From: Prinia subflava
Taxonomy: Eukaryota; Chordata; Aves; Passeriformes; Cisticolidae
Assembly: GCF_021018805.1 (NCBI RefSeq)
Contig: NW_026961074.1
Span: 1-64,000, forward strand
Direction: 5' to 3'
DNA: 64,000 bases
The position numbers and the translations under genes are program-made. The notes under the pieces were generated by a model that searched no databases, was not told the origin of the DNA, and worked only from the letters and a program-made list of their open reading frames with translations. Positions 49,798 to 63,300 of the stretch are shown one piece after another; within the stretch, counting starts at the first letter, position 1; each line of letters opens with the position of its first letter.

Positions 49798-51659
49798 GGG
49801 TGGTGGACACGAACGGTGGCCCTTTTCCATGGGAAACTAAACTCACCTGGCCATGTTCCTGGTGTCAGATTGTGGGAGACATTTGGCACTCCAAAAGCAG
49901 CCTGAGTTCCAAAATGTGGCATCTTGCATCTGGGAGAAATCTTGAATATCACGGCATTTTTGCAGGCTGAAGCCGAGGTGGCCGGATGAGGGTGGTGGAC
50001 ACGAACGGTGGCCCTTTTCCATGGGAAACTAAACTCACCTGGCCATGTTCCTGGTGTCAGATTGTGGGAGACATTTGGCACTCCAAAAGCAGCCCGAGTT
50101 CCAAAATGTGGCATCTTGCATCTGGGAGAAATCTTGAATGCCACGGTATTTTTGCAGGCTGAAGCCGAGGTGGCCGGATGAGGGTGGTGGACACGAACGG
50201 TGGCCCTTTTCCATGGGAAACTAAACTCACCTGGCCATGTTCCTGGTGTCAGATTGTGGGAGACATTTGGCACTCCAAAAGCAGCCCGAGTTCCAAAATG
50301 TGGCATCTTGCATCTGGGAGAAATCTTGAATATCACGGCATTTTTGCAGGCTGAAGCCGAGGTGGCCGGATGAGGGTGGTGGACACGAACGGTGGCCCTT
50401 TTCCATGGGAAACTAAACTCACCTGGCCATGTTCCTGGTGTCAGATTGTGGGAGACATTTGGCACTCCAAAAAGCAGCCCGAGTTCCAAAATGTGGCATC
50501 TTGCATCTGGGAGAAATCTTGAATATAACAGCACTTTTGCAGGCCGAAGTCGAGGTGGCACGATGAGGGTGGTGGACACGAACGGTGGCCCTTTTCCATG
50601 GGAAACTAAACTCACCTGGCCTTGTTCCTGGTGTCAGATTGTGGGAGACATTTGGCACTCCAAAAGCAGCCCGAGTTCCAAAATGTGGCATCTTGCATGT
50701 GGGAGAAATCTTGAATATCACGGCATTTTTGCAGGCTGAAGCCGAGGTGGCCGGATGAGGGTGGTGGACACGAACGGTGGCCCTTTTCCATGGGAAACTA
50801 AACTCACCTGGCCATGTTCCTGGTGTCAGATTGTGGGAGACATTTGGCACTCCAAAAGCAGCCCGAGTTCCAAAATGTGGCATCTTGCATGTGGGAGAAA
50901 TCTTGAATATCACGGCATTTTTGCAGGCTGAAGCCGAGGTGGCCGGATGAGGGTGGTGGACACGAACGGTGGCCCTTTTCCATGGGAAACTAAACTCACC
51001 TGGCCATGTTCCTGGTGTCAGATTGTGGGAGACATTTAGCACTCCAAAATCAGCCCGAGTTCCAAAATGTGGCATCTTGCATCTGGGAGAAATCTTGAAT
51101 GCCACGGCATTTTTTGCAGGCCGAAGCCGAGGTGGCCGGATGAGGGTGGTGGACACGAACGGTGGCCCTTTTCCATGGGTAACTAAACTCACCTGGCCAT
51201 GTTCCTGGTGTCAGATTGTGGGAGACATTTGGCACTCCTAAAGCAGCCTGAGTTCCAAAATGTGGCATCTTGCATGTGGGAGAAATCTTGAATATCACGG
51301 CATTTTTGCAGGCTGAAGTCGAGGTGGCCGGATGAGGGTGGTGGACACGAACGGTGGCCCTTTTCCATGGGAAACTAAACTCACCTGGCCATGTTCCTGG
51401 TGTCAGATTGTGGGAGACATTTGGCACTCCAAAAGCAGCCCGAGTTCCAAAATGTGGCATCTTGCATGTGGGAGAAATCTTGAATATCACGGCATTTTTG
51501 CAGGCTGAAGCCGAGGTGGCCGGATGAGGGTGGTGGACACGAACGGTGGCCCTTTTCCATGGGAAACTAAACTCACCTGGCCATGTTCCTGGTGTCAGAT
51601 TGTGGGAGACATTTGGCACTCCAAAAGCAGCCTGAGTTCCAAAATGTGGCATCTTGCAT

Positions 51660-52290
51660 CTGGGAGAAATCTTGAACGCCACGGCTTTTTTGCAGGCTGA
51701 AGCCGAGGTGGCCAGATGAGGGTGGTGGACACGAACGGTGGCCCTTTTCCATGGGAAACTAAACTCACCTGGCCATGTTCCTGGTGTCAGATTGTGGGAG
51801 ACATTTGGCACTCCAAAAGCAGCCCGAGTTCCAAAATGTGGCATCTTGCATCTGGGAGAAATCTTGAATGCCACGGTATTTTTGCAGGCTGAAGCCGAGG
51901 TGGCCGGATGAGGGTGGTGGACACGAACGGTGGCCCTTTTCCATGGGAAACTAAACTCACCTGGCCATGTTCCTGGTGTCAGATTGTGGGAGACATTTGG
52001 CACTCCAAAAGCAGCCCGAGTTCCAAAATGTGGCATCTTGCATCTGGGAGAAATCTTGAATATCACGGCATTTTTGCAGGCTGAAGCCGAGGTGGCCGGA
52101 TGAGGGTGGTGGACACGAACGGTGGCCCTTTTCCATGGGAAACTAAACTCACCTGGCCATGTTCCTGGTGTCAGATTGTGGGAGACATTTGGCACTCCAA
52201 AAGCAGCCCGAGTTCCAAAATGTGGCATCTTGCATCTGGGAGAAATCTTGAATATAACAGCACTTTTGCAGGCCGAAGTCGAGGTGGCAC
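51660..52290 (+). repeat. Cassette Y, copy 4
   Basis: The four-unit order is complete: gaacgcc with ccagatgag (~51,673), cacggtattttt (~51,870), plain unit, gaatataacagcac (~52,251) with ggtggcacgatg. It is followed by a catgtggg unit and then by gggtaac at 52713, as in the other copies. Confidence 0.8.
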
Positions 52291-54399
52291 GATGAGGGTG
52301 GTGGACACGAACGGTGGCCCTTTTCCATGGGAAACTAAACTCACCTGGCCATGTTCCTGGTGTCAGATTGTGGGAGACATTTGGCACTCCAAAAGCAGCC
52401 TGAGTTCCAAAATGTGGCATCTTGCATGTGGGAGAAATCTTGAATATCACGGCATTTTTGCAGGCTGAAGCCGAGGTGGCCGGATGAGGGTGGTGGACAC
52501 GAACGGTGGCCCTTTTCCATGGGAAACTAAACTCACCTGGCCATGTTCCTGGTGTCAGATTGTGGGAGACATTTAGCACTCCAAAATCAGCCCGAGTTCC
52601 AAAATGTGGCATCTTGCATCTGGGAGAAATCTTGAATGCCACGGCATTTTTGCAGGCCGAAGCCGAGGTGGCCGGATGAGGGTGGTGGACACGAACGGTG
52701 GCCCTTTTCCATGGGTAACTAAACTCACCTGGCCATGTTCCTGGTGTCAGATTGTGGGAGACATTTGGCACTCCTAAAGCAGCCTGAGTTCCAAAATGTG
52801 GCATCTTGCATCTGGGAGAAATCTTGAATATCACGGCATTTTTGCAGGCTGAAGCCGAGGTGGCCGGATGAGGGTGGTGGACACGAACGGTGGTGCTTTT
52901 CCATGGGAAACTAAACTCACCTGGCCATGTTCCTGGTGTCAGATTGTGGGAGACATTTGGCACTCCAAAAGCAGCCCGAGTTCCAAAATGTGGCATCTTG
53001 CATCTGGGAGAAATCTTGAATATCACGGCATTTTTGCAGGCTGAAGCCGAGGTGGCCGGATGAGGGTGGTGGACATGAACGGTGGTGCTTTTCCATGGGA
53101 AACTAAACTCACCTGGCCATGTTCCTGGTGTCAGATTGTGGGAGACATTTGGCACTCCAAAAGCAGCCCGAGTTCCAAAATGTGGCATCTTGCATCTGGG
53201 AGAAATCTTGAACGCCACGGCTTTTTTGCAGGCTGAAGCCGAGGTGGCCAGATGAGGGTGGTGGACACGAACGGTGGCCCTTTTCCATGGGAAACTAAAC
53301 TCACCTGGCCATGTTCCTGGTGTCAGATTGTGGGAGACATTTGGCACTCCAAAAGCAGCCCGAGTTCCAAAATGTGGCATCTTGCATCTGGGAGAAATCT
53401 TGAATATCACGGCATTTTTGCAGGCTGAAGCCGAGGTGGCCGGATGAGGGTGGTGGACACGAACGGTGGTGCTTTTCCATGGGAAACTAAACTCACCTGG
53501 CCATGTTCCTGGTGTCAGATTGTGGGAGACATTTGGCACTCCAAAAGCAGCCCGAGTTCCAAAATGTGGCGTCTTGCATCTGGGAGAAATCTTGAATATC
53601 ACGGCATTTTTGCAGGCTGAAGCCGAGGTGTCCGGATGAGGGTGGTGGACACGAACGGTGGCCCTTTTCCATGGGAAACTAAACTCACCTGGCCATGTTC
53701 CTGGTGTCAGATTGTGGGAGACATTTGGCACTCCAAAAGCAGCCCGAGTTCCAAAATGTGGCATCTTGCATCTGGGAGAAATCTTGAATATCACGGCATT
53801 TTTGCAGGCTGAAGCCGAGGTGTCCGGATGAGGGTGGTGGACACGAACGGTGGCCCTTTTCCATGGGAAACTAAACTCACCTGGCCATGTTCCTGGTGTC
53901 AGATTGTGGGAGACATTTGGCACTCCAAAAGCAGCCCGAGTTCCAAAATGTGGCATCTTGCATCTGGGAGAAATCTTGAATATAACAGCACTTTTGCAGG
54001 CCGAAGTCGAGGTGGCCGGATGAGGGTGGTGGACACGAACGGTGGCCCTTTTCCATGGGAAACTAAACTCACCTGGCCATGTTCCTGGTGTCAGATTGTG
54101 GGAGACATTTGGCACTCCAAAAGCAGCCCGAGTTCCAAAATGTGGCATCTTGCATCTGGGAGAAATCTTGAATATCACGGCATTTTTGCAGGCTGAAGCC
54201 GAGGTGGCCGGATGAGGGTGGTGGACACGAACGGTGGCCCTTTTCCATAGGAAACTAAACTCACCTGGCCATGTTCCTGGTGTCAGATTGTGGGAGACAT
54301 TTGGCACTCCAAAAGCAGCCTGAGTTCCAAAATGTGGCATCTTGCATGTGGGAGAAATCTTGAATATCACGGCATTTTTGCAGGCTGAAGCCGAGGTGT

Positions 54400-57300
54400 C
54401 CGGATGAGGGTGGTGGACACGAACGGTGGCCCTTTTCCATGGGAAACTAAACTCACCTGGCCATGTTCCTGGTGTCAGATTGTGGAGACATTTAGCACTC
54501 CAAAATCAGCCCGAGTTCCAAAATGTGGCATCTTGCATCTGGGAGAAATCTTGAATGCCACGGCATTTTTGCAGGCCGAAGCCGAGGTGGCCGGATGAGG
54601 GTGGTGGACACGAACGGTGGCCCTTTTCCATGGGAAACTAAACTCACCTGGCCATGTTCCTGGTGTCAGATTGTGGGAGACATTTGGCACTCCTAAAGCA
54701 GCCTGAGTTCCAAAATGTGGCATCTTGCATCTGGGAGAAATCTTGAATATCACGGCATTTTTGCAGGCTGAAGCCGAGGTGGCCGGATGAGGGTGGTGGA
54801 CACGAACGGTGGCCCTTTTCCATGGGAAACTAAACTCACCTGGCCATGTTCCTGGTGTCAGATTGTGGGAGACATTTGGCACTCCAAAAGCAGCCCGAGT
54901 TCCAAAATGTGGCATCTTGCATCTGGGAGAAATCTTGAATATCACGGCATTTTTGCAGGCTGAAGCCGAGGTGGCCTGATGACCGTGGTGGACACGAACG
55001 GTGGCCCTTTTCCATGGGAAACTAAATGCACCTGGCCATGTTCCTGGTGTCAGATTGTGGGAGACATTTGGCACTCCAAAAGCAGCCCGAGTTCCAAAAT
55101 GTGGCATCTTGCATCTGGGAGAAATCTTGAATATCACGGCATTTTTGCAGGCTGAAGCCGAGGTGGCCGGATGAGGGTGGTGGACACGAACGGTGGCCCT
55201 TTTCCATGGGAAACTAAACTCACCTGGCCATGTTCCTGGTGTCAGATTGTGGGAGACATTTGGCACTCCAAAAGCAGCCCGAGTTCCAAAATGTGGCATC
55301 TTGCATCTGGGAGAAATCTTGAATATCACGGCATTTTTGCAGGCCGAATCCGAGGTGGCCTGATGACCGTGGTGGACACGAACGGTGGCCCTTTTCCATG
55401 GGAAACTAAACTCACCTGGCCATGTTCCTGGTGTCAGATTGTGGGAGACATTTGGCACTCCAAAAGCAGCCCGAGTTCCAAAATGTGGCATCTTGCATCT
55501 GGGAGAAATCTTGAATATCACGGCATTTTTGCAGGCTGAAGCCAAGGTGGCCGGATGAGGGTGGTGGACACGAACGGTGGCCCTTTTCCATGGGAAACTA
55601 AACTCACCTGGCCATGTTCCTGGTGTCAGATTGTGGGAGACATTTGGCACTCCAAAAGCAGCCCGAGTTCCAAAATGTGGCATCTTGCATCTGGGACAAA
55701 TCTTGAATATAACAGCACTTTTGCAGGCCGAAGTCGAGGTGGCCGGATGAGGGTGGTGGACACGAACGGTGGCCCTTTTCCATGGGAAACTAAACTCACC
55801 TGGCCATGTTCCTGGTGTCAGATTGTGGGAGACATTTGGCACTCCAAAAGCAGCCTGAGTTCCAAAATGTGGCATCTTGCATGTGGGAGAAATCTTGAAT
55901 ATCACGGCATTTTTGCAGTCCGAAGCCGAGGTGGCCAAATGAGGGTGGTGGACACGAACGGTGGCCCTTTTCCATGGGAAACTAAACTCACCTGGCCATG
56001 TTCCTGGTGTCAGATTGTGGGAGACATTTGGCACTCCAAAAGCAGCCCGAGTTCCAAAATGTGGCATCTTGCATCTGGGAGAAATCTTGAATATCACGGC
56101 ATTTTTGCAGGCTGAAGCCGAGGTGGCCGGATGAGGGTGGTGGACACGAACGGTGGCCCTTTTCCATGGGAAACTAAACTCACCTGGCCATGTTCCTGGT
56201 GTCAGATTGTGGGAGACATTTGGCACTCGAAAAGCAGCCCGAGTTCCAAAATGTGGCATCTTGCATCTGGGAGAAATCTTGAATATCACGGCATTTTTGC
56301 AGGCTGAAGCCGAGGTGGCCGGATGAGGGTGGTGGACACGAACGGTGGCCCTTTTCCATGGGAAACTAAACTCACCTGGCCATGTTCCTGGTGTCAGATT
56401 GTGGGAGACATTTGGCACTCCAAAAGCAGCCCGAGTTCCAAAATGTGGCATCTTGCATCTGGGAGAAATCTTGAACGCCACGGCTTTTTTGCAGGCCGAA
56501 GCCGAGGTAGCCACATGAGGGTGGTGGACACGAACGGTGGCCCTTTTCCATGGGGAACTAAACTCACCTGGCCATGTTCCTGGTGTCAGATTGTGGGAGA
56601 CACTTGGCACTCCAAAAGCAGCCTGAGTTCCAAAATGTGGCATCTTGCATCTGGGAGAAATCTTGAATATCACGGCATTTTTGCAGGCTGAAGCCGAGGT
56701 GGCCGGATGAGGGTGGTGGACACGAACGGTGGCCCTTTTCCATGGGAAACTAAACTCACCTGGCCATGTTCCTGGTGTCAGATTGTGGGAGACATTTGGC
56801 ACTCCAAAAGCAGCCCGAGTTCCAAAATGTGGCATCTTGCATCTGGGAGAAATCTTGAATATCACGGCATTTTTGCAGGCTGAAGCCGAGGTGGCCGGAT
56901 GAGGGTGGTGGACACGAACGGTGGCCCTTTTCCATGGGAAACTAAACTCACCTGGCCATGTTCCTGGTGTCAGATTGTGGGAGACATTTGGCACTCCAAA
57001 AGCAGCCCGAGTTCCAAAATGTGGCATCTTGCATGTGGGAGAAATCTTGAATATCACGGCATTTTTGCAGGCTGAAACCGAGGTGGCCGGATGAGGGTGG
57101 TGGACACGAACGGTGGCCCTTTTCCATGGGAAACTAAACTCACCTGGCCATGTTCCTGGTGTCAGATTGTGGGAGACATTTGGCACTCCAAAAGCAGCCC
57201 GAGTTCCAAAATGTGGCATCTTGCATCTGGGAGAAATCTTGAATATCACGGCATTTTTGCAGGCTGAAGCCGAGGTGTCCGGATGAGGGTGGTGGACACG

Positions 57301-60300
57301 AACGGTGGCCCTTTTCCATGGGAAACTAAACTCACCTGGCCATGTTCCTGGTGTCAGATTGTGGGAGACATTTGGCACTCCAAAAGCAGCCCGAGTTCCA
57401 AAATGTGGCATCTTGCATCTGGGAGAAATCTTGAATATCACGGCATTTTTGCAGGCTGAAGCCGAGGTGGCCGGATGAGGGTGGTGGACACGAACGGTGG
57501 CCCTTTTCCATGGGAAACTAAACTCACCTGGCCATGTTCCTGGTGTCAGATTGTGGGAGACATTTGGCACTCGAAAAGCAGCTCGAGTTCCAAAATGTGG
57601 CATCTTGCATCTGGGAGAAATCTTGAATATCACGGCATTTTTGCAGGCTGAAGCCGAGGTGTCCGGATGAGGGTGGTGGACACGAACGGTGGCCATTTTC
57701 CATGGGAAACTAAACTCACCTGGCCATGTTCCTGGTGTCAGATTGTGGGAGACATTTGGCACTCCAAAAGCAGCCCGAGTTCCAAAATGTGGCATCTTGC
57801 ATCTGGGAGAAATCTTGAATGCCACGGCATTTTTGCAGGCTGAAGCCGAGGTGGCCTGATGACCGTGGTGGACACGAACGGTGGCCCTTTTCCATGGGAA
57901 ACTAAACTCACCTGGCCATGTTCCTGGTGTCAGATTGTGGGAGACATTTGGCACTCCAAAAGCAGCCCGAGTTCCAAAATGTGGCATCTTGCATCTGGGA
58001 GAAATCTTGAATATCACGGCATTTTTGCAGGCTGAAGCCGAGGTGGCCGGATGAGGGTGGTGGACACGAACGGTGGCCCTTTTCCATGGGAAACTAAACT
58101 CACCTGGCCATGTTCCTGGTGTCAGATTGTGGGAGACATTTGGCACTCCAAAAGCAGCCCGAGTTCCAAAATGTGGCATCTTGCATCTGGGAGAAATCTT
58201 GAATATCACGGCATTTTTGCAGGCCGAAGCCGAGGTGGCCGGATGAGGGTGGTGGACACGAACGGTGGCCCTTTTCCATGGGAAACTAAACTCACCTGGC
58301 CATGTTCCTGGTGTCAGATTGTGGGAGACATTTGGCACTCCAAAAGCAGCCCGAGTTCCAAAATGTGGCATCTTGCATCTGGGAGAAATCTTGAATATCA
58401 CGGCATTTTTGCAGGCTGAAGCCGAGGTGGCCGGATGAGGGTGGTGGACACGAACGGTGGCCCTTTTCCATGGGAAACTAAACTCACCTGGCCATGTTCC
58501 TGGTGTCAGATTGTGGGAGACATTTGGCACTCCAAAAGCAGCCCGAGTTCCAAAATGTGGCATCTTGCATCTGGGAGAAATCTTGAATATAACGGCACTT
58601 TTGCAGGCCGAAGTCGAGGTGGCCGGATGAGGGTGGTGGACACGAACGGTGGCCCTTTTCCATGGGAAACTAAACTCACCTGGCCATGTTCCTGGTGTCA
58701 GATTGTGGGAGACATTTGGCACTCCAAAAGCAGCCTGAGTTCCAAAATGTGGCATCTTGCATCTGGGAGAAATCTTGAATATCACGGCATTTTTGCAGGC
58801 TGAAGCCGAGGTGGCCGGATGAGGGTGGTGGACACGAACGGTGGCCCTTTTCCATGGGAAACTAAACTCACCTGGCCATGTTCCTGGTGTCAGATTGTGG
58901 GAGACATTTGGCACTCCAAAAGCAGCCTGAGTTCCAAAATGTGGCATCTTGCATGTGGGAGAAATCTTGAATATCACGGCATTTTTGCAGGCTGAAGCCG
59001 AGGTGGCCGGATGAGGGTGGTGGACAGGAACGGTGGCCCTTTTCCATGGGAAACTAAACTCACCTGGCCATGTTCCTGGTGTCAGATTGTGGGAGACATT
59101 TAGCACTCCAAAATCAGCCTGAGTTCCAAAATGTGGCATCTTGCATCTGGGAGAAATCTTGAATGCCACGGCATTTTTGCAGGCCGAAGCCGAGGTGGCC
59201 GGATGAGGGTGGTGGACACGAACGGTGGCCCTTTTCCATGGGAAACTAAACTCACCTAGCCATGTTCCTGGTGTCAGATTGTGGGAGACATTTGGCACTC
59301 CAAAAGCAGCCCGAGTTCCAAAATGTGGCATCTTGCATCTGGGAGAAATCTTGAATATCACGGCATTTTTGCAGGCTGAAGCCGAGGTGGCCGGATGAGG
59401 GTGGTGGACACGAACGGTGGCCCTTTTCCATGGGAAACTAAACTCACCTGGCCATGTTCCTGGTGTCAGATTGTGGGAGACATTTGGCACTCCAAAAGCA
59501 GCCCGAGTTCCAAAATGTGGCAACTTGCATCTGGGAGAAATCTTGAATGCCACGGCTTTTTTGCAGGCCGAAGCCGAGGTAGCCAGATGAGGGTGGTGGA
59601 CACGAACGGTGGCCCTTTTCCATGGGAAACTAAACTCACCTGGCCATGTTCCTGGTGTCAGATTGTGGGAGACATTTGGCACTCCAAAAGCAGCTCGAGT
59701 TCCAAAATGTGGCATCTTGCATCTGGGAGAAATCTTGAATATCACGGCATTTTTGCAGGCTGAAGCCGAGGTGGCCGGATGAGGGTGGTGGACACGAACG
59801 GTGGCCCTTTTCCATGGGAAACTAAACTCACCTGGCCATGTTCCTGGTGTCAGATTGTGGGAGACATTTGGCACTCCAAAAGCAGCCCGAGTTCCAAAAT
59901 GTGGCATCTTGCATCTGGGAGAAATCTTGAATATCACGGCATTTTTGCAGGCTGAAGCCGAGGTGGCCGGATGAGGGTGGTGGACACGAACGGTGGCCCT
60001 TTTCCATGGGAAACTAAACTCACCTGGCCATGTTCCTGGTGTCAGATTGTGGGAGACATTTGGCACTCCAAAAGCAGCCCGAGTTCCAAAATGTGGCATC
60101 TTGCATCTGGGAGAAATCTTGAACGCCACGTCTTTTTTGCAGGCCGAAGCCGAGGTAGCCAGATGAGGGTGGTGGACACGAACGGTGGCCCTTTTCCATG
60201 GGAAACTAAACTCACCTGGCCATGTTCCTGGTGTCAGATTGTGGGAGACATTTGGCACTCCAAAAGCAGCCCAAGTTCCAAAATGTGGCATCTTGCATCT

Positions 60301-63300
60301 GGGAGAAATCTTGAATATCACGGCATTTTTGCAGGCTGAAGCCGAGGTGGCCGGATGAGGGTGGTGGACACGAACGGTGGCCCTTTTCCATGGGAAACTA
60401 AACTCACCTGGCCATGTTCCTGGTGTCAGATTGTGGGAGACATTTGGCACTCCAAAAGCAGCCCGAGTTCCAAAATGTGGCATCTTGCATCTGGGAGAAA
60501 TCTTGAATATCACGGCATTTTTGCAGGCTGAAGCCGAGGTGGCCGGATGAGGGTGGTGGACACGAACGGTGGCCCTTTTCCATGGGAAACTAAACTCACC
60601 TGGCCATGTTCCTGGTGTCAGATTGTGGGAGACATTTGGCACTCCAAAAGCAGCCCGAGTTCCAAAATGTGGCATCTTGCATCTGGGAGAAATCTTGAAT
60701 ATCACAGCATTTTTACAGGCCGAATCCGAGGTTGCCGGATGAGGGTGGTGGACACGAACGGTGGCCCTTTTCCATGGGAAACTAAACTCACCTGGCCATG
60801 TTCCTGGTGTAAGATTGTGGGAGACATTTGGCACTCCAAAAGCAGCCCGAGTTCCAAAATGTGGCATCTTGCATCTGGGAGAAATCTTGAATATCACGGC
60901 ATTTTTGCAGGCTGAATCCGAGGTGGCCAGATGAGGGTGGTAGACACGAACGGTGGCCCTTTTCCATGGGAAACTAAACTCACCTGGCCATGTTCCTGGT
61001 GTCAGATTGTGGGAGACATTTGGCACTCCAAAAGCAGCCCGAGTTCCAAAATGTGGCATCTTGCATCTGGGAGAAATCTTGAATATCACGGCATTTTTGC
61101 AGGCTGAAGCCGAGGTGGCCGGATGAGGGTGGTGGACACGAACGGTGGCCCTTTTCCATGGGAAACTAAACTCACCTGGCCATGTTCCTGGTGTCAGATT
61201 GTGGGAGACATTTGGCACTCCCAAAAGCAGCCCGAGTTCCAAAATGTGGCATCTTACATCTGGGAGAAATCTTGAATATCACGGCATTTTTGCAGGCTGA
61301 AGCCGAGGTGGCCGGATGACCGTGGTGGACACGAACGGTGGCCCTTTTCCATGGGAAACTAAACTCACCTGGCCATGTTCCTGGTGTCAGATTGTGGGAG
61401 ACATTTGGCACTCCAAAAGCAGCCCGAGTTCCAAAATGTGGCATCTTGCATCTGGGAGAAATCTTGAATATAACAGCACTTTTGCAGGCCGAAGTCGAGG
61501 TGGCCGGATGAGGGTGGTGGACACGAACGGTGGCCCTTTTCCATGGGAAACTAAACTCACCTGGCCATGTTCCTGGTGTCAGATTGTGGGAGACATTTGG
61601 CACTCCAAAAGCAGCCTGAGTTCCAAAATGTGGCATCTTGCATCTGGGAGAAATCTTGAATATCACGGCATTTTTGCAGGCTGAAGCCGAGGTGGCCGGA
61701 TGAGGGTGGTGGACACGAACGGTGGCCCTTTTCCATGGGAAACTAAACTCACCTGGCCATGTTCCTGGTGTCAGATTGTGGGAGACATTTGGCACTCCTA
61801 AAGCAGCCTGAGTTCCAAAATGTGGCATCTTGCATGTGGGAGAAATCTTGAATATCACGGCATTTTTGCAGGCTGAAGCCGAGGTGGCCGGATGAGGGTG
61901 GTGGACAGGAACGGTGGCCCTTTTCCATGGGAAACTAAACTCACCTGGCCATGTTCCTGGTGTCAGATTGTGGGAGACATTTAGCACTCCAAAATCAGCC
62001 CGAGTTCCAAAATGTGGCATCTTGCATCTGGGAGAAATCTTGAATGCCACGGCATTTTTTCAGGCCGAAGCCGAGGTGGCCGGATGAGGGTGGTGGACAC
62101 GAACGGTGGCCCTTTTCCATGGGAAACTAAACTCACCTGGCCATGTTCCTGGTGTCAGATTGTGGGAGACATTTGGCACTCCAAAAGCAGCCTGAGTTCT
62201 AAAATGTGGCATCTTGCATCTGGGAGAAATCTTGAATATCACGCCATTTTTGCAGGCTGAAACCGAGGTGGCCGGATGAGGGTGGTGGACACGAACGGTG
62301 GCCCTTTTCCATGGGAAACTAAACTCACCTGGCCATGTTCCTGGTGTCAGATTGTGGGAGACATTTGGCACTCCAAAAGCAGCCCGAGTTCCAAAATGTG
62401 GCATCTTGCATCTGGGAGAAATCTTGAATATCACGGCATTTTTGCAGGCTGAAGCCGAGGTGGCCGGATGAGGGTGGTGGACACGAACGGTGGCCCTTTT
62501 CCATGGGAATCTAAACTCACCTGGCCATGTTCCTGGTGTCAGATTGTGGGAGACATTTGGCACTCCAAAAGCAGCCCGAGTTCCAAAATGTGGCATCTTG
62601 CATCTGGGAGAAATCTTGAATATCACGGCATTTTTGCAGGCTGAAGCCGAGGTGGCCGGATGAGGGTGGTGGACACGAACGGTGGTGCTTTTCCATGGGA
62701 AACTAAACTCACCTGGCCATGTTCCTGGTGTCAGATTGTGGGAGACATTTGGCACTCCAAAAGCAGCCCGAGTTCCAAAATGTGGCATCTTGCATCTGGG
62801 AGAAATCTTGAATATCACGGCATTTTTGCAGGCTGAAGCCGCCGTGGCCGGATGAGGGTGGTGGACACGAACGGTGGCCCTTTTCCATGGGAAACTAAAC
62901 TCACCTGGCCATGTTCCTGGTGTCAGATTGTGGGAGACATTTGGCACTCCAAAAGCAGCCCGAGTTCCAAAATGTGGCATCTTGCATCTGGGAGAAATCT
63001 TGAATATCACGGCATTTTTGCAGGCTGAAGCCGAGGTGGCCGGATGAGGGTGGTGGACACGAACGGTGGCCCTTTTCCATGGGAAACTAAACTCACCTGG
63101 CCATGTTCCTGGTGTCAGATTGTGGGAGACATTTGGCACTCCAAAAGCAGCCCGAGTTCCAAAATGTGGCATCTTGCATCTGGGAGAAATCTTGAATATC
63201 ACGGCATTTTTGCAGGCTGAAGCCGAGGTGTCCGGATGAGGGTGGTGGACACGAACGGTGGCCCTTTTCCATGGGAAACTAAACTCACCTGGCCATGTTC

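Noticed and set aside
54475..61242. 2255-codon open frame on the minus strand as a giant repetitive protein gene
   Set aside because: It is the satellite read in the one open frame of a 192-bp unit. Ends are set only by indels or stop mutations in single monomers, substitutions are not biased to silent sites, and no promoter, splice or poly-A context exists. The same applies to 28,723-34,086 and 37,939-44,070.
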